Shown here piece after piece: positions 22,636 to 30,221 of a stretch of DNA of 39,393 nt. Each line of letters opens with the position of its first letter. Position 1 is the stretch's first letter. The notes beneath the pieces are model-generated. The model saw nothing but the letters and a program-made list of their open reading frames with translations. It had not been told where the DNA came from and did not search any database. This DNA is from Gaiellaceae bacterium (GTDB lineage: Bacteria; Actinomycetota; Thermoleophilia; Gaiellales; Gaiellaceae). Made by a program: the position numbers and the translations under genes. Location of the stretch: NCBI GenBank assembly GCA_021323315.1, contig JAJTCQ010000010.1, forward strand, positions 1-39,393, in the 5' to 3' direction.

Positions 22636-23596
22636 CCTCAAGGGCGTCCTCTCGGCGCGCGCGGCTGCTGCCGCCCTCGCGCGCGGAGTGCGCGCCGCGG
22701 AAGGCGAAGCGGTGGAGCTCCCGATCGCGGACGGCGGCGAAGGAACGGCCGACGCGCTCCACGCGGCGCTGGGCGGAACGTGGCACGAAGCCGTGGTCTC
22801 CGATCCCCTCGGCCGGCCACATCCGGCGAGCTGGCTCGTGTTGCCCGACGGCCGAGCGGTGGTCGAGGCCGCCGCGGCGATCGGGCTGCCGCTCCTGGCG
22901 CCCGAGGAGCGTGATCCGCTCCTCGCGTCGAGTCGAGGGCTGGGTGAGCTCGTCCTCGCGGCGCTGCGGGAGTCGCCGGCGGCGCTCGTCGTGGGGCTGG
23001 GCGGAAGCGCCACCGTCGACGGCGGTACCGGGTTGCGCGACGTGCTTCGCGAGCTCCCCGTCCCGACGACGGTCCTGTTCGACGTGCGCACCATGCTCGC
23101 CGATGCCGCGCGCCTGTTCGGGCCGCAGAAGGGCGCGTCGGCCGAGACCGTGCCGCTGCTCGAAGCCCGTCTCGCCGGCATGCACGAGCTCGCACCGTAC
23201 GCCGGGCTCCCCGGTTCCGGTGCAGCGGGCGGCCTCGGGGCAGCGCTGGCGTTCCTCGGAGCCGAGCTGGTCGAGGGTGCCCAGGCAGTTCTCGAGGCGG
23301 TCGGCTTCGACACGCGGCTTCGCGAGGCGGACGTTGCCGTCACCGGGGAGGGCCAGGTCGACCGTACGACGGCCGAGGGCAAGGCGCCGGGAGCCGTCGC
23401 CGCACGCTGTGCTGGTGCCGGAGTGCGCTGCGTGGTCTTCGGCGGTCGCGTCCTGCAGCCCGTCGAAGGTGCCGAGACGGTCAGCCTGTCAGGCGATCGC
23501 GCACGTGCCGAGGCCGACCTCGAGGAGCTGGGCCGGCAGCTCTTCCCGCAGAGCGGAACTCCGCGGGCGGGGATATCCGCTCGCGGAGATCCCTGA
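22610..23596 (+). CDS. Glycerate kinase
   Basis: A 328-residue member of the GlxK/GarK glycerate kinase family (glycerate plus ATP to phosphoglycerate). Motifs visible are CPASLKGVLSARAAAAALARG, LPIADGGEGTADAL, VVGLGGSATVDGGTGL, AELFGPQKGAS-type ARLFGPQKGAS and VTGEGQVDRTTAEGKAPG. It is somewhat short against the usual 370 or so. The GTG start lies inside the end of the flippase-like gene (26-nt overlap). The last codons run through a hairpin-rich repeat, and the TGA stop is part of the 18-nt repeat at 23589, so the C-terminus may have been remodelled by that element. Confidence 0.9.
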   Translation: MRALLCPASLKGVLSARAAAAALARGVRAAEGEAVELPIADGGEGTADALHAALGGTWHEAVVSDPLGRPHPASWLVLPDGRAVVEAAAAIGLPLLAPEERDPLLASSRGLGELVLAALRESPAALVVGLGGSATVDGGTGLRDVLRELPVPTTVLFDVRTMLADAARLFGPQKGASAETVPLLEARLAGMHELAPYAGLPGSGAAGGLGAALAFLGAELVEGAQAVLEAVGFDTRLREADVAVTGEGQVDRTTAEGKAPGAVAARCAGAGVRCVVFGGRVLQPVEGAETVSLSGDRARAEADLEELGRQLFPQSGTPRAGISARGDP

Positions 23597-23606
23597 AGGC
23601 GGCCGC
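23552..23606. repeat. Hairpin-rich repeat, copy 2
   Basis: Contains GCGGA-AC-TCCGC (23552-23563), GGATATCCGC-TC-GCGGAGATCC (23571-23592, one A-G mismatch), then the 18-nt ATCCCTGAAGGCGGCCGC (23589-23606) shared with 305-322. It lies between convergent genes, as copy 1 does, and is probably a bidirectional terminator cassette. Confidence 0.6.
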
Positions 23607-23638
23607 TTCGCAGCTACTTCGCGAGGAGAGCTGGCTGC

Positions 23639-24061
23639 CTAACGAGACTCAGCGACGGCGAGCCGGTCGGCCATCGCCTCGAGGAGCTTCCACGCCAGCT
23701 GCGGGCGGGCCTCGACGAACGGCCTGAACACGAAGACGGGAAGCCCGTACGCCTTCACGTCGCTCGCGGCGGTCACGGTTGCGGTGCGAGGCCGCCGGTC
23801 GATCAGTGCGATCTCGCCGAATGCGGCGCCCGGGCCGATCGTCGAGACCGCTTCACCGTGCACCTCGACCGAAAGCTCGCCGCTCTCGACGACGAAGAAC
23901 ATGAGTCCGCCCTCACCCTCGAGGGCGACCGTGTCACCCGCCGAGAACCTTCGTTCGTTGAACTCCTCCGCGAGGCTCACGAGATCGCGCTCGTCGAGAT
24001 CCGAGAACAGAGGAACGTTCCGCAACAGTGCGGGACTCGGCTTGGCCATAGGGCGATTCAT
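23639..24061 (-). CDS. Cyclic nucleotide-binding domain protein
   Basis: A single-domain protein (140 aa) of the cNMP-binding family. The fold runs from LRNVPLFSDLDERDLVSLAEEFNERRF to GPGAAFGEIALIDRRPRTATVTAASD. GAAFGEIALIDRRPRTATV is the phosphate-binding cassette, keeping the Gly-Glu and the Arg-Thr-Ala needed for cAMP or cGMP. There is no DNA-binding helix-turn-helix, so it is not a Crp-type regulator; it may be a partner subunit. An alternative start, Met5 (24049), follows ATGAAT by 6 nt. A class III nucleotide cyclase is encoded elsewhere in the window. Confidence 0.88.
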   Translation of the reverse strand: MNRPMAKPSPALLRNVPLFSDLDERDLVSLAEEFNERRFSAGDTVALEGEGGLMFFVVESGELSVEVHGEAVSTIGPGAAFGEIALIDRRPRTATVTAASDVKAYGLPVFVFRPFVEARPQLAWKLLEAMADRLAVAESR

Positions 24062-24082
24062 ACACGAACGAGGAGCCCCGTG

Positions 24083-24280
24083 TCACGTTGCCGGATCGCG
24101 CGGAACGAGCTCCTCGATCTGCAGCTCGGCTCCCTGTAGGCGCGCGACGCATTCCTTGTAGAGCTCCTCGCCACGCCGGAAGAGGGCGATCGCGTCGTCC
24201 ACCGGCACGTCGCCCCGCTCCAGCCGCGTCACGATGTCGTCCAGCTCGCGCTGCAGCTCTTCGAAGGACCGCTCGATCAC
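24083..24280 (-). CDS. xseB: Exodeoxyribonuclease VII small subunit
   Basis: A 65-residue helical protein with the family pattern SFEELQRELDDIVTRLERGDVPVDDAIALFRRGEELYKECVARLQGAE. It packs several copies on each XseA to form the single-strand-specific exonuclease VII. The GTG start overlaps the xseA stop (GTGA), which gives coupled synthesis of the two subunits. Confidence 0.95.
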   Translation of the reverse strand: MIERSFEELQRELDDIVTRLERGDVPVDDAIALFRRGEELYKECVARLQGAELQIEELVPRDPAT

Positions 24281-25434
24281 GGCCGTACGTCTTCGACTCG
24301 GGCGCCGAGCGATCCGGCGGCGAGCTGGATGTCGAGCGCGTCCCCGGCCGTGACGTCTGCCGCAGCACGCAGCGCGTCCGCGCCCGCGCGCACGATCGCG
24401 TAGCCGCGCCCGAGGGTGGCGAGCGGCGACAGCGTCTGCAGCCGCGCTCCCGAGCGGTCGAGCGCCGCCCGGCGCCGCTCGAGGATGAGCCGAGGTGCCG
24501 CCCGCAGCCGCACTCCCTGCCGAGCGAGCCGGCTGCGGTCGCGGTCGACCTGCGTGCGAAGCGCCAGTTCGAGCCGCCGACGGGTCGCCGCCAGGGCGAG
24601 CTCCAGCTCGCGGAGCTCGGGCACGACGAGGGCTCCTGCTGCCGTGGGCGTCGCGGCGCGCGCGTCGGCTGCGAGATCGCAGAGTGGCGTGTCCTGCTCG
24701 TGCCCGACGGCCGAGACCACGGGGACGCGGGACGAGGCGACGGCGCGAACCACCGTTTCGTCGCTGAACGGGAGCAGGTCCTCGAAGCTGCCGCCTCCTC
24801 GAGCGAGGATGACGACGTCCACGTCCTCGCGTGCGGTCAGCTCGGCGAGTGCGGCCACGATCGCGCTCGCGGCGCCTTTCCCCTGGACGCGCGCCGCACG
24901 GACGACGATGATCGTGGCCGGGAACCGTGCGCGAATGGTCGCAACGAGGTCGCCGCGGGCGGCGGCGTCGGCGCCGGTGAGGATCCCGACCGCGCGCGGG
25001 ACCCGCGGGAGCGGCCGCTTCCGCTCCGCTGCGAAGAGCCCCTCGGCCGCCAGTGAGCGCTTCAGCCGCTCGAGCGCCACGAGGTGGTCACCGAGTCCCA
25101 GCCGCTCTACGGTGCTCGCGCGCAGCCCGAGCTCGCCCTTCAGCTCGTAGATCTCGGCGCGCCCCGCCACATGCACGGTCTCGCCTTCCACGAGCTCGAG
25201 CGTCAGCCGGTCGAAGGTGCGCCGCGCGATCGTGACGCTCAGGCACGCACCGGTCTTCGGATCCTTCAGCGTGAGGAACACGTTGGCCCACGCGTCGTTG
25301 CGCCGAAGCTCGGTGACCTCACCTTCGACCCAGACCGCCGGGAGCCGCCCGAGGTGCATCCCGATCCCGCGGTTGAACGCCGAGACCGTGAAGACCTTGC
25401 GATCGCCGTGGACGGTGTGCTCGACCTTCCGCAT
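24277..25434 (-). CDS. xseA: Exodeoxyribonuclease VII large subunit
   Basis: Catalytic subunit of exonuclease VII (385 aa, slightly short). The N-terminal OB-fold (about 15-105) has VWVEGEVTELRR, NVFLTLKDPKTGACLSVTI and GLRASTVERLG. The catalytic part has VGILTGADAAARGDL, VILARGGGSFEDLLPFSDE, VPVVSAVGHEQDTPLCDLAADARAATPTAAG and, after a coiled-coil, LATLGRGYAIVR. Start ATG 25434 follows TACGCT by 6 nt; the longer upstream frame is antisense to the antiporter. The role in mismatch and crosslink repair is family knowledge. Confidence 0.96.
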   Translation of the reverse strand: MRKVEHTVHGDRKVFTVSAFNRGIGMHLGRLPAVWVEGEVTELRRNDAWANVFLTLKDPKTGACLSVTIARRTFDRLTLELVEGETVHVAGRAEIYELKGELGLRASTVERLGLGDHLVALERLKRSLAAEGLFAAERKRPLPRVPRAVGILTGADAAARGDLVATIRARFPATIIVVRAARVQGKGAASAIVAALAELTAREDVDVVILARGGGSFEDLLPFSDETVVRAVASSRVPVVSAVGHEQDTPLCDLAADARAATPTAAGALVVPELRELELALAATRRRLELALRTQVDRDRSRLARQGVRLRAAPRLILERRRAALDRSGARLQTLSPLATLGRGYAIVRAGADALRAAADVTAGDALDIQLAAGSLGARVEDVRP

Positions 25435-25440
25435 GCCGCC

Positions 25441-25446
25441 AGCGTA
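25441..25446 (-). promoter_or_regulatory. -10-like element for xseA-xseB
   Basis: TACGCT on the minus strand, 6 nt before ATG 25434. Confidence 0.55.
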
Positions 25447-25466
25447 TCGCCGCCTACACGCGGCGA
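25447..25466 (-). terminator. Hairpin with the antiporter stop in its loop
   Basis: TCGCCGC, loop CTACAC, GCGGCGA: a 7-bp stem with the antiporter stop (25456-25454) in the loop. It abuts the xseA -10, so termination and re-initiation lie back to back. Confidence 0.45.
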
Positions 25467-26911
25467 CGCCAGCGCGAGAACACGTCCTCGATGGCCGGAC
25501 GCATCGAGTGCGGCGCGAGCACGAAGAGGTGGTCTCCGGGCTCGATGACGGTGCTGCCGCGCGGCGGGATCGAGTCGTCCCCGCGGACGACGACGGCGAT
25601 GATGGCCGACCGGGGGAGACCGACCTCGCGCACCGCGGCGCCGGCGATCGCGTGGTCGGACGCCACGACGAAGTCGAGCAGGTCGAGCGGGCTCGACTCG
25701 CCGACCTCGATCGGGGCGTCGAACCGCGGCGGGGCGGGAGACAGCAGCCCGAGGCGTGAGGCGACGCGCTCGAGTGTGGTTCCCTGCAGGATCGCGGAGA
25801 CGACGACGACGAAGAAGACCGCGTTGAAGATCGTGTTCGCGGTCTCGACCTGCGACGAGAGCACGAACGCCGCCAGGACGACGGGGACTGCGCCGCGCAA
25901 GCCGGCCCAGCCGAGGAGAGCCTTCTCACGCGCGCTGAAGTCGTTGAACGCGGTCGAGACCCAGACCGCGATCGGCCGGACGAGAAAGACGAGGAGCAGT
26001 GCGAGCGCGAGCCCCGAGCCGGCGACGTCTGTCAGCTGGCTGGGGAAGACGAGCAGGCCGAGGACGATGAACATCGCGACCTGCGCGAGGAATGCGAGAC
26101 CCTCGTGGAACCCGGCGAGCTGGCGACGGTAGCGCGACGGCGTGCTCCCGATCGCGAGGCCGACGAGGTAGACGGAGAGGAAGCCGCTGCCGCCCACGAC
26201 ATCGGCGGCGCCGAAGGAGATTCCCGCTGCCGCCATGGAGGCCACGGGCGCGAACGGGCCGACGGAGCGGGGAAGCCGCGCGAAGACCCAGGTCGCCGCG
26301 ACGGCGAGGACGACGCCGATCACGAGGCCAAGACCCAGCTGGCGGACGACGAGCAGCACGAGGTCGCCGAAGCCGCTCGTGTCCGGGCTCTCGATCCACG
26401 CGATGAGCCCGAGCGTGAGCGCGATCGCCATCGGGTCGTTGCCGCCCGACTCGGCCTCGAGGGTGCGAGCGAGCCGCCGCCTGATCTGCGTGAAGCGCAG
26501 CGTCGCGAACACGGCCGCCGCATCGGTCGACGCGACGACTGCCCCGAGCAGGAACGCCTCGAGCCAGGTGAGATCGAAGAGCGCCTGCGCCGCGACGCCG
26601 GTCAGCAGCATGGTCACGACGACCCCGACCGTGCTCAACAGCGCGGCGGGCACCGCGACGCCTCGGAGGCGCCGCCAGGACGTCTGCAGGCCGCCCTCGA
26701 AGAGGATCAGGACGAGCCCGACGATGCCGACCTCGCGCGCGAGCTCAGCGTCGTCGAAGTCGATTCCACCCGGGCCGTCGGAGCCGAGGAGCATCCCGAG
26801 CGCCAGGAAGGCGACGAGGACGGGCACTCCGGTCCGCGCCGAGCCGAGCGCGACCAGGACGCTCGCCGCGAGCAGCGCTCCGACCAGCAGGAGAACGAGG
26901 CCTTCGTCCAT
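25454..26911 (-). CDS. Potassium/proton antiporter (CPA1, NhaP2/CvrA type)
   Basis: A 485-residue protein with 12-13 membrane segments in about the first 400 residues and a TrkA-C (RCK C-terminal) domain at about 405-475. Membrane motifs are VLILFEGGLQTSWRRLR, GAVVASTDAAAVFATLR (the conserved Asp pair region), ESGGNDPMAIALTL and GWAGLRGAVPVVLAAF. The tail has VREVGLPRSAIIAVVVRGDDSIPPRGSTVIEPGDHLFVLA, a TrkA-C signature likely to bind a nucleotide or other ligand. K+ export coupled to H+ is the family role. AAGGA precedes the ATG by 7 nt, so unlike its neighbours it has a leader. Confidence 0.9.
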   Translation of the reverse strand: MDEGLVLLLVGALLAASVLVALGSARTGVPVLVAFLALGMLLGSDGPGGIDFDDAELAREVGIVGLVLILFEGGLQTSWRRLRGVAVPAALLSTVGVVVTMLLTGVAAQALFDLTWLEAFLLGAVVASTDAAAVFATLRFTQIRRRLARTLEAESGGNDPMAIALTLGLIAWIESPDTSGFGDLVLLVVRQLGLGLVIGVVLAVAATWVFARLPRSVGPFAPVASMAAAGISFGAADVVGGSGFLSVYLVGLAIGSTPSRYRRQLAGFHEGLAFLAQVAMFIVLGLLVFPSQLTDVAGSGLALALLLVFLVRPIAVWVSTAFNDFSAREKALLGWAGLRGAVPVVLAAFVLSSQVETANTIFNAVFFVVVVSAILQGTTLERVASRLGLLSPAPPRFDAPIEVGESSPLDLLDFVVASDHAIAGAAVREVGLPRSAIIAVVVRGDDSIPPRGSTVIEPGDHLFVLAPHSMRPAIEDVFSRWRRRV

Positions 26912-26950
26912 CGCGACATCCTTGCGGCTCGGGCGGCCGCGTGTCCGCCG

Positions 26951-27154
26951 CTAGAGCAGGATCTCGGTGGCCGTCACGGGGTCGCAGCCCCGGCCGAGCA
27001 GCTGGACGGCGTCGTGCAGATCGACCTCGCTCACCGCGATGCGCTCCGCGAGGTGCACCGGGTAGCCCGCCTCGAGCAGGATGTGCAGCCGCCAGCTCTC
27101 GACCTTCGCCGGCTCGTTCTCGTTCCAGAGAGGCGCTTCGGTCGTCTCTGCCAT
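26951..27154 (-). CDS. Small conserved-looking hypothetical protein
   Basis: A 67-residue protein beginning MAETTEAPLWNENEPAKVE. The body is two or three predicted helices (WRLHILLEAGYPVHLAERIA and DLHDAVQLLGRGCDPVTATEIL). The LLxAGYPxxLAxxIA pattern is seen in small actinobacterial proteins without known role, and could be a helix-turn-helix-like or zinc-free adaptor. Start ATG 27154 is preferred over an upstream ATG (27238) that would overlap the coiled-coil gene. It has neither a clear Shine-Dalgarno nor a close -10. Confidence 0.65.
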   Translation of the reverse strand: MAETTEAPLWNENEPAKVESWRLHILLEAGYPVHLAERIAVSEVDLHDAVQLLGRGCDPVTATEILL

Positions 27155-27189
27155 GCGCGCGTCATTCGCGCTTCCCGTCGCGTTCCCTG

Positions 27190-27205
27190 CCGGCCGTTCA
27201 GCCGG
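27190..27205 (-). terminator. Hairpin with stop codon in loop
   Basis: CCGGC, loop CGTTCA, GCCGG. The stop of the coiled-coil gene (27200-27198) is in the loop. Confidence 0.3.
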
Positions 27206-28220
27206 TTTGCTCGACTTCCCCCGAGCGGCCGGCGCCATGGCGTCGCGTCAGCTCGACGATTCGGTCGTCGAGTCGCTGCGAGGCCACGTTCATCGCCTGC
27301 TGCAGCTCGGCGGCGATCAGGCCGTCCGCACGCCGGAGGAACGACTCCGCGATGCGATCGAGCTCCTCGCGGAGCCGATCGGCCGCCTCCTCGCGTATCG
27401 CGCGCATCCGGTTCTCGAACTCCAGTGCTCCCGCCTCGCTGCGCGCGTCGATCTCGCGCCCCATAGCGCGCTCGAGATGCTCTACCTGCCGGCGCTCGAG
27501 TTCCGCGAACGCGACTTCGATCCGTGTCCGAGCCTCGCTCTCTGCGCGGTCGACGTGCTCCGTCACCGCCTGTTCGTGCTGGCGGAGTCGGTCGTTCAGC
27601 TCGTCGACGGTGCGCCGGCGGTCGTCGGCCTGCGCGGAGAGCTCCTCGAGCGCGCGGGCGAGCGCGTCGCGGGCGCTCGTTTCCAGCTCCTCGCGGAGCC
27701 GGACGGCCGCGGCGCGCTGCTCGTCGATCGTCGCATCGAGCTCGTCCGACTCGGATGCCACGCGCGTCTCGACGTCCGCGATTCGCTGGCGCAAGCGTTG
27801 CTCGAGCGTGGCGACTGCACCCTGGAGAGCGTTCTGCGCGCGCTCGAGGTCGGACTCCCAGGCGCGCAGACGCTCTTCCACGCGCTGTTCCACCGAGGCC
27901 ACGAGCTCGGCCATGCGATCCGATAGCTCGCGCTCGCGCACCGTGAGCTCGCCCCGACGTTGGTCTGCGAGCCGCCGCTCCTCGGCCACGTACGCGGAGA
28001 GCGAGTCGGCCTGGGCACGCGCGATCGAGACGCGCAGCTGCTCCGCCTGCGCCGCTGCTTCGTCCTCGGCCGCCGCCCGAACAGCGCGCCGCGCCTCGGT
28101 GACGAGCTGCTCGGTCCGAACCGCCCGCGTGCGCGAGCGTCGCAGCGCCAGCGCGAGCCCGACGCCGATCAGGAGCGCGGCGATCAATGCAGCAACGAGG
28201 ATCCACGCCACGGTCGTCAC
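27198..28220 (-). CDS. Membrane-anchored long coiled-coil protein
   Basis: A 340-residue protein with one N-terminal membrane helix (VAWILVAALIAALLIGVGLALAL) followed by RRSRTR, then almost uninterrupted charged, Ala/Glu/Arg-rich helix to the end. Heptad-like runs (for example LVASVEQRVEERLRAWESDLE) predict a long coiled coil in the cytoplasm. It resembles RmuC or ezrA-like architecture in outline but no RmuC nuclease domain is visible. Function unknown; a scaffold or envelope-organising role is conceivable. Start GTG 28220 is 9 nt after the stop of the preceding gene, and TAGAGT lies 6 nt before it. Confidence 0.8.
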   Translation of the reverse strand: MTTVAWILVAALIAALLIGVGLALALRRSRTRAVRTEQLVTEARRAVRAAAEDEAAAQAEQLRVSIARAQADSLSAYVAEERRLADQRRGELTVRERELSDRMAELVASVEQRVEERLRAWESDLERAQNALQGAVATLEQRLRQRIADVETRVASESDELDATIDEQRAAAVRLREELETSARDALARALEELSAQADDRRRTVDELNDRLRQHEQAVTEHVDRAESEARTRIEVAFAELERRQVEHLERAMGREIDARSEAGALEFENRMRAIREEAADRLREELDRIAESFLRRADGLIAAELQQAMNVASQRLDDRIVELTRRHGAGRSGEVEQTG

Positions 28221-28226
28221 GACGAG

Positions 28227-28232
28227 ACTCTA
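28227..28232 (-). promoter_or_regulatory. -10-like element made from a stop codon
   Basis: TAGAGT on the minus strand, 6 nt before GTG 28220. Its TAG is the stop codon (28232-28230) of the upstream membrane protein gene. Confidence 0.55.
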
Positions 28233-28961
28233 GATTCGGAATGCGATCATGGCGGCCGCGAGCAGGACGGAGGCTGCGGCCAGCAGTCGCAGCCCCCGCT
28301 CCTCGGCGGCGATGAGACGGTTCCCGTCGATGTGCTCGCGCCCTCCGTCGCGAAGCTCGAGCGCGCCCTCGACCGCGACGACCCGGCGCCGGACGAAGCG
28401 CACGTGATTCGAGAGGGCGCGCTGCGCGAGCGAGAGGAGGACGGCAAATGCGGCTGCGAGCAGCGCGGCTACGGTCAGGTCGCCCGCGACCGCGGCGTAC
28501 CCGCACACCACCGGGAAGCCGCCCCATGCGAGCCCGAACCACACGTCGGAATGGAATCGTCCTCCGAGGAGCTCGAGGTTGTACGCCAGGACGAGAAAGA
28601 GGCCGACCGGCACCAGCAGGACGAGCCACGGCTCGTACGCGAGGGCGCCGCCGACGCCGATCGCGCACGCGCCTCCGACCGAGACGACGGCGAGGGCGAC
28701 GAGGATCGAGCCCGATATGCCGGTGCGCAGGGGCCGCCCGTTCAGCTCGTCGAGCGCGTGCGCGCCGATCCCGACGGCCAGGCCGAATGCGAGGACGGCA
28801 GCGCCAAGACGTCCCCACGCGACGATCGGCGCAAGGCAGCCACCGATCACGACGTACGAGAGGTGCCACGCGGTGTAGGGGAGGTGGAGAAGGGTGACGT
28901 AGTCTCGCCAGCCGCCCGTCTCGAGCGCGTACCAGGCCGGTCTTGCAGAGGGCGCGCTCAC
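28230..28961 (-). CDS. Polytopic membrane protein, prenyltransferase-like in shape
   Basis: A 243-residue protein with seven or eight hydrophobic segments. Conserved-looking loops are LLHLPYTAWHLSYVVIGGCL, GIGAHALDELNGRPLRTGIS and YNLELLGGRFHSDVWFGLAWGGFP. The HALDELNGRPL loop recalls the polar loops of UbiA enzymes in position, but the two NDxxDxxxD/DxxxD motifs are absent, so UbiA activity should not be assumed. GTG start overlaps the stop of the UbiE-type methyltransferase, so the two probably act together on a lipid or quinone-like substrate (inference). Confidence 0.75.
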   Translation of the reverse strand: MSAPSARPAWYALETGGWRDYVTLLHLPYTAWHLSYVVIGGCLAPIVAWGRLGAAVLAFGLAVGIGAHALDELNGRPLRTGISGSILVALAVVSVGGACAIGVGGALAYEPWLVLLVPVGLFLVLAYNLELLGGRFHSDVWFGLAWGGFPVVCGYAAVAGDLTVAALLAAAFAVLLSLAQRALSNHVRFVRRRVVAVEGALELRDGGREHIDGNRLIAAEERGLRLLAAASVLLAAAMIAFRI

Positions 28962-29638
28962 GCGCGGCGCCCCCACATGACGACCCCGCCACCGAGACTC
29001 AACTTTCGCACTTCGACGTCCTCGATTCCCGCGGCGGACCAGATCTGGAGCTGACCTTCGAGCGGGTACCGCTCCCAGTACTCGCGTATCGACGTCCCTA
29101 GGAAGTCGCCTACCTCGCGCCAGCCCTTGCGAAGCGCCCGGCCCGCGAGGGGAAGACCGGCGCGGACGTAGAGCTCCCACGCCGGGCGTGCGAGGCCGTC
29201 CGGCACCCCGAACTCGAGCGACGCGACGACTCCACCGGGACGCGTCACGCGAGCGAGCTCGCCGACGGTCGCGCCGGGGTCGTCCACGTAGCGGAGGAGG
29301 TAGGTGACCGTGAGGTGGTCGAAGGCCGCGTCCGCGAAAGGCATGGCCTCGGCCGACGCCTCCACGAGCTCGACCCGGTCGCTGAAGCGCTGTCGCGCTC
29401 GCACGAGCATCTCGGCGCTCTGGTCTACCCCGGTGACGCGGTGTCCCCGCCCCAGGAGCTCGGCGGCGACCAGGCCCGTCCCCGTCGCGACGTCGACTAC
29501 ATGGCCGCCGTCTCTGGGTAGACGCGAGACGAGGAACCGCCGCCAGAGCGGATCCTGTCCGAACGACAGCGCGGCGCCCACGCGATCGTACGAGGCGCCT
29601 AGCGGCGCGAAGAGCTCCGTGGCGTCGATCGACGGCAT
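28958..29638 (-). CDS. UbiE/MenG-type SAM-dependent methyltransferase
   Basis: A 226-residue class I methyltransferase. SAM motif I is VVDVATGTGLVAAELLGRGHRVTGVDQSAEML; motif II region is VEASAEAMPFADAAFDHLTVTYLLRYVDDP; then LARVTRPGGVVASLEFGVPDG. The LRYVDDP and FG-P-D-G segments follow the UbiE/COQ5 pattern, so a menaquinone or other prenylated ring is a plausible substrate, although true MenG is normally with other men genes and none is seen. Start ATG 29638 gives MPSIDATELFAPLGASYDRV, the usual N-terminal helix. Coupled by overlap to the membrane protein downstream. Confidence 0.86.
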   Translation of the reverse strand: MPSIDATELFAPLGASYDRVGAALSFGQDPLWRRFLVSRLPRDGGHVVDVATGTGLVAAELLGRGHRVTGVDQSAEMLVRARQRFSDRVELVEASAEAMPFADAAFDHLTVTYLLRYVDDPGATVGELARVTRPGGVVASLEFGVPDGLARPAWELYVRAGLPLAGRALRKGWREVGDFLGTSIREYWERYPLEGQLQIWSAAGIEDVEVRKLSLGGGVVMWGRRA

Positions 29639-29644
29639 GCCGCC

Positions 29645-29650
29645 TATTGT
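29645..29650 (+). promoter_or_regulatory. -10-like element
   Basis: TATTGT, 7 nt before GTG 29658 of the divergent unknown gene. Confidence 0.5.
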
Positions 29651-29657
29651 GGGCGAC

Positions 29658-30212
29658 GTGGCGCTGGCCGACGAGATCGAGCGCGCCGCGGTGTCGGCGG
29701 CAGCGCACGTCGGGGAGGGCGACAGCGTCTCCGGCGTCCTGGCCACCGAGGCGGAGCCGGGCCGGCGCATCTACCTCTGCTCGGTCGACCTCGCGGACGG
29801 GACGCGTGGCTGGCTGGGCGTCGGCGAAGACGGCTCAGTGGTGACGAGTCGCGTTGAGGTTCGTGCCGCTGTGTCGATCGCCGCGCTCTGCGAGGTGGCG
29901 GTCGACTCGGCCGGGGGCGGCGACCTCGACGCCCTGATCGCGAGCCTTGCGGATCTCCGTGCACGCGAGGCGCCCGAGGGGATCGAGGAGGCGGAGGCCG
30001 CGGCCCACACGCTCCGCGAAGTCGTGGGCGAGCTCCCTCAGCTCGCGACTCCGGCGCGACTCGACGCGATCGGCGTCGCGACGCGCGCCCTCGAGAGCGA
30101 GCTCGACCCTGGCGGCGCGTCTCCGTTCGTCGCGGCCCTCAAGTCGACCCAAGGGGCCGTGTCCGAGCTCCAGCGCGAGGTCGAGGCCGGCTACCTGGTC
30201 GACCTCACGTAA
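29658..30212 (+). CDS. Hypothetical protein
   Basis: A 184-residue acidic, Ala/Glu-rich protein with no recognised domain. The N-terminal half (about 1-100) looks alpha/beta, with strands in RRIYLCSVDLADGTRGWLGVG and SVVTSRVEVRAAVSIAALCEVA; the C-terminal half is helical (GIEEAEAAAHTLREVVGELPQL and FVAALKSTQGAVSELQREVEAGYL). No signal or membrane segment. A GTG at 29649 is an alternative start but lies inside the -10. It precedes the next unknown gene by 9 nt and probably forms a lineage-specific pair with it. Confidence 0.7.
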   Translation: MALADEIERAAVSAAAHVGEGDSVSGVLATEAEPGRRIYLCSVDLADGTRGWLGVGEDGSVVTSRVEVRAAVSIAALCEVAVDSAGGGDLDALIASLADLRAREAPEGIEEAEAAAHTLREVVGELPQLATPARLDAIGVATRALESELDPGGASPFVAALKSTQGAVSELQREVEAGYLVDLT

Positions 30213-30215
30213 CCT
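30210..30215 (+). promoter_or_regulatory. -10-like element made from a stop codon
   Basis: TAACCT, 6 nt before ATG 30222. Its TAA (30210-30212) is the stop codon of the upstream gene. Confidence 0.55.
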
Positions 30216-30221
30216 GGGGGG

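Noticed and set aside
28230-28961. UbiA/MenA prenyltransferase
   Set aside because: The Asp-rich substrate motifs are missing, so only a membrane protein of unknown function is called.
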